From Actomonas aquatica (lineage in GTDB: Bacteria > Verrucomicrobiota > Verrucomicrobiia > Opitutales > Opitutaceae): DNA of 64,000 nucleotides. This document shows positions 50,813 to 59,827 of this stretch, one piece after another (the first letter of the stretch is position 1; each line of letters begins with the position of its first letter). The translations under genes were made by a program, and so were the position numbers. The notes under the pieces are model-generated. The model had not been told where the DNA came from, did no database searches, and saw only the letters and a program-made list of their open reading frames with translations. The DNA is taken from NCBI RefSeq assembly GCF_019679435.2, contig NZ_CP139781.1, forward strand, positions 3,533,753 to 3,597,752. The letters run 5' to 3'.

Positions 50813-53800
50813 ATGAAGATGCCCTTTCTCCGCCACCTAGTTTTCTGTTTCGCCCTCTTAGGCGTTTTGACCGCGCCACATGTGCCCGCCGCCACCGAGC
50901 CGAATTGGTATTGGCGCAATCCAACTCCCCAGGGCAACGACTATGTGAGCGTCGCATACGGCAACGGCGTGTTCGTCGCGGGGGGTAACTTCGGCACCAT
51001 CACCACTTCGAGCGACGGCGTCACTTGGACGAATGTCGCCTCGGGCACCAACTCCACCATCCTCTCCGTCACCTTCGGCAACGGCCGGTTCATCGCCAAA
51101 GCGGGCTACGGTGTGCTCATCTCCACCGACGGTCTCACTTGGACGGCGCCCGAAACGACCGTGCCCGCCTTATGGGAAACGATCGACCTCATCACTTTCG
51201 TTCACGACCGCTTCTATGCGATGAAGCGCAGTGCCTCCGGGGCTCAGATCGGAAGACACCTCGTGGCCACCTCCACCGACGGGGTGACTTGGACCCGCCA
51301 CGACGGCGCTTCCGAGGGGATGGTCGGACGCATCGCCTACGGCGGCGGGAGCTACGTCGGGCAAAACATTCTCACCGGTTACCCGAGAAGAGCGGCAGAC
51401 GGAGTGACCTGGACCAACGCAGATGCCTCCATGATGCACTCCGCCGACGGTATCACTTGGGAAGCGGGCGGCGCCACCGGCATCGCCATAATCACCGGCG
51501 GGCCCATTTTCTTCAACGAGCAATGGGTCGTTAACGGCCGATATCTTACCGAAGCCTCCGGATTCCAAGAGTTTCAGGAGGCATTCAGCGTTTCGAACGA
51601 TGGCGGCGAGACCTGGACCTTGCACCCCCTCCCCGAAGGCGGCATCAGCGCGGGGACCATAACACTACCAAGTATGGCGGCTTTTAAGGGTCGGTTGTAT
51701 TATCCCGGCTCAGACCACGCTCCGATCATGTCTACCGCCGATGTCGTTTCGACCCGCGCTGACATGCCGTTTCAGCTCATTCAGTTCACGGACATCACCA
51801 GCTCCCCTGACCGGATCGTTGCCGTCGCGCGTCTTGGCCGCATCGCGTCCTCCGCCAACGGCAGTGATTGGACGATGTTCGGAGAAAGCAAAGCTAGCGG
51901 GAACCTTCGCTCCGGCGCCTTCGGTGACGGCCAATGGATCCTCGCCGGCGACAGCGGTCTCGCCACCTCCCCCGACGGCATCGCGTGGTCCATGATTCCC
52001 GGCAGTTCCATCTACGGAGCCGGATCCGTCGCCTTCGGCAACGGACGCTTCATCGCTGGAAGGAGCAGCGGACGCATCGGGATATCGACCGACGGCGGCA
52101 CCACCTGGACCGATCCCGGCGTGACCGGCGTAAACGGACAAATGGTTTTCGCCCAAGGTCGATTCGTGGCGACGCAGGGGCTGGTCAGCTCGACCGATGG
52201 CATGACATGGACGGCCCCGCTCCCCCCTCCCGGGGGAACGGGTATCTGGACCAGAGTTTTTGTCGTCGACGACGTGTTCTACGCCCTCGGTTCAACGGAC
52301 CCTGATCAGGAGGCCGACTACGTGATCGCGCGCTCCGTCGACGGGCTTAACTGGACCACCGTCGCCTCCGTCCCGGAGCGTTTGTCGTGTGTCGGCGGGA
52401 AAGGCGACCTGCTCGTCGCCTCGAGCTATAGCGGCGAACTGTGGACCTCTCCAGATGGCCTGACTTGGCAAAAAGCCGAAGGTGCGCCGCTGTTCCTGAT
52501 CGGTCCGCCGGCGTCGATCCTCTGGGTCGGCGATTCACTGGTAACGGTCACCCTGACAGGCAGAATTCTGACCTCGATCGACGGCGTGACATGGACGAAA
52601 GACGAATTCGCGGACGCCGGCACCATGCTCGCTCTGGCGAAAGGCAACGGTCAGGTGCTCGCCATGGGCACCAACGCGATCATCTGGGAAATCGGTGCAG
52701 CCCACTTCACCGCCCAGCCGCAGGACCAGGAAGTAAACTCGGGCGACGCCATGACCTTCCGCGTAGGCGCGACCGGCAAGGAGCCGCTTTCTTACCAATG
52801 GCTGAAAGTCGACCCAACGCCGCCCAGCGGACTATCGAGTCCATCGGGACCTTCCAGTCAGGCGATGACCGCCGACGCCACCCCCATCGAGGGAGCGAAT
52901 GGCCCCACCCTCACCATCGCCACGGTCCGCCCGGCCGACGCCGGCAGCTACCGCGTGATCGTATCCAACGCCTTGGGCTCCGCCGAATCCGCCCCCGCCG
53001 CACTTGTCGTCATTCCGTCGACCGAACCACCCGCCATCACCGTCCAACCGGAATCACAGCACGCGCTCCTCGGTTCCACGGTAAGCTTCAGCGTGGTCGC
53101 GACCGGCGACGGTTTGCTGTATCAATGGCACAAGGACGGCGCGCTTCTCGCCGACGCCACCGCGGCCGAACTCACCGTAACGGCGGTCGATACTACCCAC
53201 AACGGCAACTATACCGTGACGATCCGTAACGACTACGGCACTACGACCTCCGACGCTGCCACGCTGATCACGGGAGAAGCCCCCCGCCTTTCAAGGCACC
53301 CTCGCGACATGCAGGTTACGCTCAGCCGCCCTGGAACCTATGGGGTGGCCTTCTCCGCCTACGCCTACTCGTCAGACTATCCCGTCACCTACCAATGGCG
53401 CCGCAACGGCGAGGATATTGCCGGCGCGACCAGAAACATCCTCGACCTCGCCCCCGTCCGGCCGGAGCTCGAGGCCGCCTACGATGTGGTCCTCACCAAT
53501 GTGTTCGGTTCAACAACCAGCAATGCCGCCACCCTCACCGTTGATATTCCGGTGAGCTTCACCACACACCCCAGCAACGCCTACGTGGTGGAGGGCAGCT
53601 CAATCGAACTGTTCGCGGAAGCAACCGGCTACCCGGCCCCCAGCTATCAGTGGTTTCGGGACGGGACACCGATCGCCGACGCGACCGCACCACAGCTCAA
53701 CCTTGCCGCCGTGAGCACAAACGATGATGCGACCCTCTTCCACGTGGTCGCCACCAACCGCAACGGCAGCCTCGCCAGCCGCGAAGTCACCGTGCATGTC

Positions 53801-54835
53801 CTCGCAGCCAACGAACCGCCCACCTTACTGGCGACCTTGCCGCACGTGCGCCTCTCCCTCGGCGACGCTCTTGAGGTGCCCGCCATCGCGTTTGGCCCCG
53901 CACCACTGACCCCTTCGTGGACCCGCGATGGCGAGACGCTTACAGCCCAGACTACATCAAGTCTTTTGATCGAAAACACGACGGCTACCGACACCGGTTT
54001 TTACCAAGTCGAATTCGCCAACCACAACGGCTCAACCGCCAGCAACCTGATCTTGGTCTACGTCCGGGATCCCGCAGGCACGCACGGCCTGCAAGGCAGT
54101 CAGGAAACCAGCCGGCGACGCCTTGCCTCCGGTGAGACCATCACGCTCACCCAACACCTCTCGCTTGATGAGCCTTTGTCCGCCCTCAGTTGGTTCACCA
54201 TCGTTCCCCCCGGCTGGACCGTGGAGCCGCTGGCCAACGCGTTCACGGCGACCGCCGAGACCGTTCCGACGTCCGGTGCGGGCGGTTTGATCGAATGGCG
54301 TTGGGGTTCCCTGCCTGCCGGCAGCTATGACTTCGCGTTCCAGCTCACCGCTTCGTCTGATTTCACCGGCTCCACCCAAATTGTTTCGCTTTTGGATGGG
54401 CTCACCAACGACCCCCCCTCCGCCGGTGCCCTCTTTTCCCCCGCGCCCATTTGGCTCCGCGCGCACAAGTCCATCCACGACTCGGACACCGATGGAGACC
54501 ACACCATCAGCCTGTCCGAACTCCTGCGATCCATCGAACTCTACAACGTCCGCTTCGGCAGCCAACGCACCGGTCGCTATCAGTTGAACCCCGTTTCCGT
54601 CGACGGATTTGCCATCGATATGGAATGGAATCCGTCGCAACGCTACCCGGTGCTTGTTCAATCGCGTCATCACTCAGCGGATACCGATCAGGACTCCCAA
54701 ATCTCTCTCAGTGAGCTCCTGCGTGTGATCGAACTCTACAACACGCGGTCGAACACCACCCGCACGGGCGCCTACCAAACCGACGACGCCAGCACGGACG
54801 GATTTGCGCCAAGCTTCAGCGATGGAGCCCAATAA
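50813..54835 (+). CDS. Giant secreted propeller/Ig-like surface protein with dockerin-like C-terminus
   Basis: 1340 residues with signal peptide (FLRHLVFCFALLGVLTAPHVPAA). Residues 30-620 contain Asp-box/BNR-like blades of the form S-x-DG-x-TW (TTSSDGVTWTNVA, ISTDGGTTWTDPG, TSIDGVTWTK) with VAYGNGVFVAGG strands. Five or so Ig-like domains follow (about 629-1085; YQWHKDGALLADATAAEL, YQWRRNGEDIAGATRNIL, YQWFRDGTPIADATAPQL). A beta domain (1086-1205) precedes the paired DxDxDxxISLSELLRxIELYN motifs (1213-1340) also found in the protein at 37380. The next gene has similar propeller repeats but a PEP-CTERM tail. Confidence 0.88.
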   Translation: MKMPFLRHLVFCFALLGVLTAPHVPAATEPNWYWRNPTPQGNDYVSVAYGNGVFVAGGNFGTITTSSDGVTWTNVASGTNSTILSVTFGNGRFIAKAGYGVLISTDGLTWTAPETTVPALWETIDLITFVHDRFYAMKRSASGAQIGRHLVATSTDGVTWTRHDGASEGMVGRIAYGGGSYVGQNILTGYPRRAADGVTWTNADASMMHSADGITWEAGGATGIAIITGGPIFFNEQWVVNGRYLTEASGFQEFQEAFSVSNDGGETWTLHPLPEGGISAGTITLPSMAAFKGRLYYPGSDHAPIMSTADVVSTRADMPFQLIQFTDITSSPDRIVAVARLGRIASSANGSDWTMFGESKASGNLRSGAFGDGQWILAGDSGLATSPDGIAWSMIPGSSIYGAGSVAFGNGRFIAGRSSGRIGISTDGGTTWTDPGVTGVNGQMVFAQGRFVATQGLVSSTDGMTWTAPLPPPGGTGIWTRVFVVDDVFYALGSTDPDQEADYVIARSVDGLNWTTVASVPERLSCVGGKGDLLVASSYSGELWTSPDGLTWQKAEGAPLFLIGPPASILWVGDSLVTVTLTGRILTSIDGVTWTKDEFADAGTMLALAKGNGQVLAMGTNAIIWEIGAAHFTAQPQDQEVNSGDAMTFRVGATGKEPLSYQWLKVDPTPPSGLSSPSGPSSQAMTADATPIEGANGPTLTIATVRPADAGSYRVIVSNALGSAESAPAALVVIPSTEPPAITVQPESQHALLGSTVSFSVVATGDGLLYQWHKDGALLADATAAELTVTAVDTTHNGNYTVTIRNDYGTTTSDAATLITGEAPRLSRHPRDMQVTLSRPGTYGVAFSAYAYSSDYPVTYQWRRNGEDIAGATRNILDLAPVRPELEAAYDVVLTNVFGSTTSNAATLTVDIPVSFTTHPSNAYVVEGSSIELFAEATGYPAPSYQWFRDGTPIADATAPQLNLAAVSTNDDATLFHVVATNRNGSLASREVTVHVLAANEPPTLLATLPHVRLSLGDALEVPAIAFGPAPLTPSWTRDGETLTAQTTSSLLIENTTATDTGFYQVEFANHNGSTASNLILVYVRDPAGTHGLQGSQETSRRRLASGETITLTQHLSLDEPLSALSWFTIVPPGWTVEPLANAFTATAETVPTSGAGGLIEWRWGSLPAGSYDFAFQLTASSDFTGSTQIVSLLDGLTNDPPSAGALFSPAPIWLRAHKSIHDSDTDGDHTISLSELLRSIELYNVRFGSQRTGRYQLNPVSVDGFAIDMEWNPSQRYPVLVQSRHHSADTDQDSQISLSELLRVIELYNTRSNTTRTGAYQTDDASTDGFAPSFSDGAQ

Positions 54836-54844
54836 ACCGAGGGA

Positions 54845-54868
54845 CGAAAGACCGGGCTCAGTCTTTCG
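54845..54868 (+). terminator. Hairpin after the 1340-residue gene
   Basis: CGAAAGAC-cgggctca-GTCTTTCG starts ten bases after the stop codon. A weak AT run (ATTCAAAATT) follows instead of a pure T tract, so termination is plausible but not certain. Confidence 0.55.
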
Positions 54869-54985
54869 ATTCAAAATTGGCCCTGAGTCTGATCCGTAGA
54901 GCGGACAATATGGCTACGCACGTATGCGTATGGGGGCACCGGCGGCGCGGCACTAAGGTGAGGCGAGCTTTCGCCCACCCTTGCC

Positions 54986-56044
54986 ATGACTACTTTACGC
55001 TTCGCCCTTCCCCGATCGCTTGGCGTGCTTGCCGGCGTCTTCGCCTGCACCCTCGCACCCAGCCTCTCTGCTCAGTGGACCAATGTGGTGTCGGCACCGT
55101 CGCTCAACTCTTGGAACGGGGTGACCTACGGTAACGGTGGTTTTGTCGCTGTGAATGGCTTTGGCCGGATAGCCACGTCGACCGATGGCGGACTCAACTT
55201 TGTCGAGACCGGCGACTTTTCGGGCTCCAACGTGATCTTTGAGGACGTCGCTTTCGGCACCCTTGCCCAAGGCAACAACATCGGCTCCACCGGCTACGTG
55301 GCCATCGGGGCCTCCAACAGCAGCGCCGCCGCCATCTACGAATCACTGGATGGCCAGACCTGGACCAATGTCACCTCCGACTACGGCAGCTACTTCGCCG
55401 GGCAAACCGGCAAGACCGTGAGCATCGATGGCTCCAGCAACCTGCGCGCCGTGGTCAACAACCTGTCGATGACACCGTCCTTTTTCGACGGCACCACTCA
55501 CTACGCCTTTCGCCGCTTCCAATTCGACAACACCGACGTCTACACCTCGACCAACGGCACGACCTTCACCCAAAGCATCAACGACTACGCCTTCGAGGCC
55601 ATCGGCGGACTTTATACCGGCTCGGACTATCTGCTGGTCGGCACCGATCGCGATGGCTCCCGTTACGCCGCCACGGTGCTCACCTCCGATCTCAACGACG
55701 CGCCGGTCATCACCGTCATCGAAGGCGCCACCGGCTACCTGAGCAGCGTCATCGACACCGGTTATGGTTACGTCGCCGTCGGCGGCTCGGACAACTTCAC
55801 CGACATGAACGCCTTCTCCTCGGTCGATGGCACCACCTGGCTGCGCGACACCGTGACGACGACCAACAACGCCCCCTACGATCTTTCCGACATCGCGATG
55901 GGTGACGGCCGCCTCGTGGCCGTCGGCGCCTACGGCATCATCACCCGCGAAGTCAGCCTGAGCGCCGTCCCCGAGCCGAGCACCTACGCCGCCCTCACCG
56001 GCCTAATCGTCCTCGGTTGGGTCATGCGGCGCCGCCTCGCCTGA
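54986..56044 (+). CDS. PEP-CTERM protein with BNR-like propeller
   Basis: 352 residues with signal peptide (SLGVLAGVFACTLAPSLSAQ). The body has propeller blades like those of the preceding protein (VTYGNGGFVAVNGFGRIATS, TDGGLNFVE, YESLDGQTWTNVT, SSVDGTTWLRD). The C-terminus is VPEPSTYAALTGLIVLGWV then MRRRLA, a PEP-CTERM signal for exosortase processing. The TGA stop is followed by the 22-base 3'-end element and then by the convergent DoxX gene. It may have arisen with the 1340-residue gene by duplication of the propeller. Confidence 0.92.
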   Translation: MTTLRFALPRSLGVLAGVFACTLAPSLSAQWTNVVSAPSLNSWNGVTYGNGGFVAVNGFGRIATSTDGGLNFVETGDFSGSNVIFEDVAFGTLAQGNNIGSTGYVAIGASNSSAAAIYESLDGQTWTNVTSDYGSYFAGQTGKTVSIDGSSNLRAVVNNLSMTPSFFDGTTHYAFRRFQFDNTDVYTSTNGTTFTQSINDYAFEAIGGLYTGSDYLLVGTDRDGSRYAATVLTSDLNDAPVITVIEGATGYLSSVIDTGYGYVAVGGSDNFTDMNAFSSVDGTTWLRDTVTTTNNAPYDLSDIAMGDGRLVAVGAYGIITREVSLSAVPEPSTYAALTGLIVLGWVMRRRLA

Positions 56045-56045
56045 A

Positions 56046-56067
56046 GGGGTCAATCTTATATTCTTGA
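56046..56067 (+). repeat. 3'-end element, copy 3
   Basis: Identical to the copies at 2665 and 50338; one base separates it from the TGA of the PEP-CTERM gene. It lies 9 bases from the stop codon of the convergent DoxX gene. Confidence 0.9.
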
Positions 56068-56076
56068 TATCGGCCG

Positions 56077-56505
56077 CTAGCGTTGCCGGGCCTGGCGCCA
56101 CGCAGCCAGCCCACCGGTTGACCACAGCGCCCAGAGAATGAGCACCGGCTGGAAAAACAGCCGGGCAAACCGTTTCGCATCCGTGTCCAAACCGAAGGCG
56201 TCGATGCCGTTCGTGTATTGCGACAGGTTGCCCGGGAAGATGAGCACGTAGAACACCGCAAGACTCAGCCCCACCCACACCCGGTAGCGTTTGAGTATCA
56301 GCATCGCCAAACCGAGCGCGATCTCCACCACCCCGGAGGCTAGCACCACAAAGTCCGTGTCGAGCGGCACCCACGGCGGCACCTGCGCCTGAAACTCACC
56401 ACGCTGAAAAGTGAGGTGCGCTACACCGGCCAGGGTCATGAAAGCCCCCAGCACGATGCGCGCGATAGCCTGCGGTCGGGTCGTATGGGAGGAGGTATCC
56501 AGCAT
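56077..56505 (-). CDS. DoxX-like small membrane protein
   Basis: 142 residues from MLDTSSHTTRPQ; the frame is open 30 bases further up. Four membrane segments: IARIVLGAFMTLAGVAHLTF, VVLASGVVEIALGLAMLIL, VGLSLAVFYVLIFPGNL and RLFFQPVLILWALWSTGG. The AGVAHLTF and PGN loops match DoxX/DoxX-like proteins, often found in redox or thiosulfate contexts; function is unclear. A 5'-truncated, near-identical copy lies at 50371-50575. Confidence 0.88.
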   Translation of the reverse strand: MLDTSSHTTRPQAIARIVLGAFMTLAGVAHLTFQRGEFQAQVPPWVPLDTDFVVLASGVVEIALGLAMLILKRYRVWVGLSLAVFYVLIFPGNLSQYTNGIDAFGLDTDAKRFARLFFQPVLILWALWSTGGLAAWRQARQR

Positions 56506-56689
56506 GCCCACAGGCAATAGCCGCTGCCACAGCACTGCAAACGACCCGGGTTATTCCCCCACCGATTCCCGGATCACACTACGTAATCCCGCAGTTCAAG
56601 TTCCGCTTTAATCGCACCGATGGGCCTTGTCTCGCAATCCAACCCGCGCCCTCAACCGGCTAACCCACCGCCAGACGGCTCCATCGCTT

Positions 56690-57628
56690 ATGCAACACCT
56701 ACACTTGTTCCTTCGGCTCACCACTCAGGCCCGCCGTTCTATTTCTCTGTTCGCCCTTTTCGTGATCGGCTCTGGTCTTTCCCTCTCAGCCCAGTCCCAG
56801 CCCAACGCCGGCCTCTTCACCGTGACTGACATCACCGGTGACGTATCCTGGGTCGACCCCACCACCGGAGCCTCCGCACCGATCGTCCTCAACGAGACGC
56901 TGCCCGTCGGTGCGACCATCGTCACGGCCGCCGACTCCAGCGCGTCCATCGCCTTCTCCACCGGCTCCACCGTGCTGGTGGAGGCAGACTCCGCCGTGAA
57001 GATCGCCTCCTTCACGCAGGCTCCCTTCGACCCCGCCGACCTCATCAACGACACGATCGAGCCGTCCGTGTCCCACCTCGAACTCTTCGTCGAAAAGGGT
57101 GGTATCACCAACGACGTTCGCTCCCTCCGACCGGGTTCCGTCTACACCGTCAACAGCCCCGACGGCGCGGTCTCCGTCAAAGGCACCGTCTTCTTCTTCC
57201 AGATCGATGTCGCGACCGGCAACCTCATCCTCAAGGTCAACGAAGGTCTGGTGGTCTTCATCGGCACCGACGGTCAATACGCCGAGATCCCCGAAGGCAC
57301 CAAGATGGAGGATGCCAAAAACATGCAGCGTCAGCCCATGAGCACCGCCGAACGCGTGGAGTTCCGCAACGCCCTCGTTCGCCTTTCCACCGCCAGAGAC
57401 GCCGTCACGTCCAACGAAGGCACCATCTACACCAAGTCGGTCGAGATCGCCACCGCGTCCGACGACAGCGCCAACACCAACGTCGCCGGTAACACCGAAG
57501 ACGAGGGTTCCAGCAACGACGACTCCAACGATGATGACGCAGGCGATGACAACAACGACGTGGAACCGTCCACTGAGGTCGTGATCGAAATCCCGACCGA
57601 CAACATCGTCGTCAGTCCGTCCACCTGA
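56690..57628 (+). CDS. Secreted FecR-domain protein with acidic tail
   Basis: 312 residues from MQHLHLFLRLTTQ; a TTG start at 56627 is an alternative. Signal peptide ends near SLSAQSQ. Residues about 40-215 form a FecR domain: GDVSWVDPTTGASAPIVLN, LPVGATIVTAADSSASIAFS, FVEKGGITNDVRSLRPGS, YTVNSPDGAVSVKGTVFF. A very acidic Asn/Asp tail follows (EDEGSSNDDSNDDDAGDDNN). No sigma factor or TonB receptor is adjacent, so it is a stand-alone surface FecR protein and not a siderophore sensor. It ends in a strong terminator and lies upstream of a VWA-like gene. Confidence 0.88.
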   Translation: MQHLHLFLRLTTQARRSISLFALFVIGSGLSLSAQSQPNAGLFTVTDITGDVSWVDPTTGASAPIVLNETLPVGATIVTAADSSASIAFSTGSTVLVEADSAVKIASFTQAPFDPADLINDTIEPSVSHLELFVEKGGITNDVRSLRPGSVYTVNSPDGAVSVKGTVFFFQIDVATGNLILKVNEGLVVFIGTDGQYAEIPEGTKMEDAKNMQRQPMSTAERVEFRNALVRLSTARDAVTSNEGTIYTKSVEIATASDDSANTNVAGNTEDEGSSNDDSNDDDAGDDNNDVEPSTEVVIEIPTDNIVVSPST

Positions 57629-57665
57629 TCGCGGCACTCCCTCTCCCTTTCCTTTCACTTTTTCA

Positions 57666-57694
57666 AAAGACCGGCATCACGCCGGTCTTTTTTT
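57666..57694 (+). terminator. Rho-independent terminator of the FecR-domain gene
   Basis: Perfect 10-bp stem AAAGACCGGC-atcac-GCCGGTCTTT followed by TTTT, 38 bases after the stop codon. Because of the A/T symmetry it could also work on the other strand. Confidence 0.93.
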
Positions 57695-57825
57695 GTGCCC
57701 ACGCCGATCGAAATGGTGGCGCGCTTTGACCTCGCCCCGTCCTCCGCAGAAATTCCCTCGCTCCGCCCCCTCAACCGGAACCATTGCTCGTTCCGGCCAT
57801 CCATGTTGGCTGCACCCTTTTCCCG

Positions 57826-59700
57826 ATGAAGCTTTTCCCTCTCACTCGTGCGCCCCTGCGCCGGCTCACCGCCGCCGTCGCCTGCGCCGCCGCCCTCCTG
57901 GGGCCGACCGTCCCGACCGCCACCGCCCAGAATACGTCCGACGCGTCCATCCTCACCGACGCCGACGCCACCATGCGCGTGGCCGCCGATGGCCAGGGTG
58001 TCGCCGGCCAACTCACCGTCGCTCCCGCCATCCTCAGCAGCCAGATGGCCGACGAGCTCGTCTTCACCCTCACCAGCGAACCGCTCCACGGTCGCGTCGG
58101 TCTCGCCGGTGGCAGCTCCGACGACGTCTTCGCCAACAAAACCGCCCGCCTCGGCTACTTCGCCTATCGGCCCGACGAGGACTTCGAGGGCACCGACTCC
58201 TTCCGCTACGAGGTGCTCAACCGCACCACCGGTCTCACCTTCGCCAACGAGGTCCTCGTCGATGTCACCCTGCCGCCCCCCCTCGTGATGGACTCCTTCG
58301 AGGTCAGCACCGAGCGCACCTACGACATCCAGGCCGTCCCGGTCACCCTGCAGACCAAACCCAACCTCGCCGTCTCCGGCCAGCTCCCCAGCCACGCCGA
58401 TTTCATGAACGCTGCCGATCGCGAGACGATCACCGATCCGCAAATCGCCTACGTGCTCGACGATCAGGCCAAACCCGCCCACGGCACCGCCCGCCTCGAC
58501 CGGACCACCGGCGCGCTCACCTACTCCCCCGCGCCCAACTTCATCGGCGAGGATCGCTTCACCTACTACACGATCGACGAAAACAACCCTGCCATCGGCG
58601 TCGAGAACACCGTCGTCGTTACCGTCGAGCCCGTCCGCACCTTCCACACCAAGCGCGCCGACCGCTCCTCGAGCCGCGAGGTCGACCTCGTGTTTGTGAT
58701 CAACAACTCGCCCTCCATGGCGCCGCACCAGGCCCGCATTGCCGCCAACCTGCAGCGCTTCCGCCAACTCTTCGACGCCCGCGATCTCGACTACCGCATC
58801 GGCGTGCTCACCACGGACTTCGTCAACTCCGGCCGCCGCCCCTACAAACGCGTGCGCGGCGACGAACTCAACGCCGCCGGCTACCCCGTCGCCATCCGCA
58901 ACGGCCAGCCCCGCCAGACCACCAAACGCGTCGCCAGCAACGGCAACCTCGTCACCCTCGACATCATGCCGCAACCGTGGGTCACACCCACCACGCCCGC
59001 CGGCATCTTCGCCGAACTCGTCAAGGTCGGCACCAACGGCGACAGCAACCGCACCGCCTTCACCGCCGTCTACAACTTCGTCGCCGGCGCCTACAACGGT
59101 CAGCACGACTTCCTCCGCCCCGAGGCCACCACCATCGTCGTCTTCTTCATGGACGAGGAGGAAACCCGCATGGCCACCTGGGAAACGACCCGCGACGGCT
59201 CCCGCCGCGCCCAATGGATCGAAGACGGCACCCTGCCCGAGCTCCTCCAGGCCTACAACGCCGAGCACCCCGACGACCGCCAGACCCTCGACGGTTACAT
59301 CAACTACTGGGTGCTGCGCCCCTTCATCATCGTGAAGGGCAACCAGCGCGGCAAACTGCAGATGCACGCCGTCGTCGCCCCCGACAACGTCTCCCATCGC
59401 CGCGCCGCCGAGCTCACCGGCGGTGCCGTGCTCAACATCCAGAGCGACTTCTCCGCCGACCTCGCTGCCCTCGGTGACCGCATCGCCGACACCGTGGCCG
59501 TCGCCCTCGATCCGGTGGAGATCGGCGCCACCCTCTACGTGCCGAGCCTCCAGGTGCTCGTCGACGGTGAGCCCGTCCCGATGGATCCAGAAAATGGATA
59601 CATCTACGACGAACTCACCCACAGCATCCGCTTCCAGGGCGCCGCGAAACAAAAGGCCTTCGCCGCCCAGATCGAGATCAGCTACGAAGAACACAAGTAG
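57826..59700 (+). CDS. Secreted cadherin-like/VWA-like protein
   Basis: 624 residues from MKLFPLTRAPLRRL with signal peptide (AAVACAAALLGPTVPTATAQ). Two bacterial Ig/cadherin-like domains (about 45-150 and 185-275; FAYRPDEDFEGTDSFRYEV, YSPAPNFIGEDRFTYYTID) precede a von Willebrand A-like domain from about 285 (DLVFVINNSPSMAPHQARI, YRIGVLTTDFV, TTIVVFFMDEEETR). The MIDAS start is N-N-S-P-S (293-297), so the first metal-binding Asp is Asn. The C-terminal part (VEIGATLYVPSLQVLVDGEP) is another beta domain. No sorting tail is visible. The function is unknown; surface binding is plausible. Confidence 0.85.
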   Translation: MKLFPLTRAPLRRLTAAVACAAALLGPTVPTATAQNTSDASILTDADATMRVAADGQGVAGQLTVAPAILSSQMADELVFTLTSEPLHGRVGLAGGSSDDVFANKTARLGYFAYRPDEDFEGTDSFRYEVLNRTTGLTFANEVLVDVTLPPPLVMDSFEVSTERTYDIQAVPVTLQTKPNLAVSGQLPSHADFMNAADRETITDPQIAYVLDDQAKPAHGTARLDRTTGALTYSPAPNFIGEDRFTYYTIDENNPAIGVENTVVVTVEPVRTFHTKRADRSSSREVDLVFVINNSPSMAPHQARIAANLQRFRQLFDARDLDYRIGVLTTDFVNSGRRPYKRVRGDELNAAGYPVAIRNGQPRQTTKRVASNGNLVTLDIMPQPWVTPTTPAGIFAELVKVGTNGDSNRTAFTAVYNFVAGAYNGQHDFLRPEATTIVVFFMDEEETRMATWETTRDGSRRAQWIEDGTLPELLQAYNAEHPDDRQTLDGYINYWVLRPFIIVKGNQRGKLQMHAVVAPDNVSHRRAAELTGGAVLNIQSDFSADLAALGDRIADTVAVALDPVEIGATLYVPSLQVLVDGEPVPMDPENGYIYDELTHSIRFQGAAKQKAFAAQIEISYEEHK

Positions 59701-59827
59701 GGCCCCTCAGGAGGATCGCGACCGCCGAGCGGCATCGACCCGATGCCGCGACCTTCGCACCTTTACGTAGGGGCTCGAACGGCATTCCGTTTGCATCAGC
59801 TCGCCGCGCACGTGTCCTGTCGTTGTC

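Noticed and set aside
57655..59694. 679-codon minus-strand frame
   Set aside because: Antisense to the cadherin/VWA-like protein; Gly/Val/Asp-rich shadow translation.
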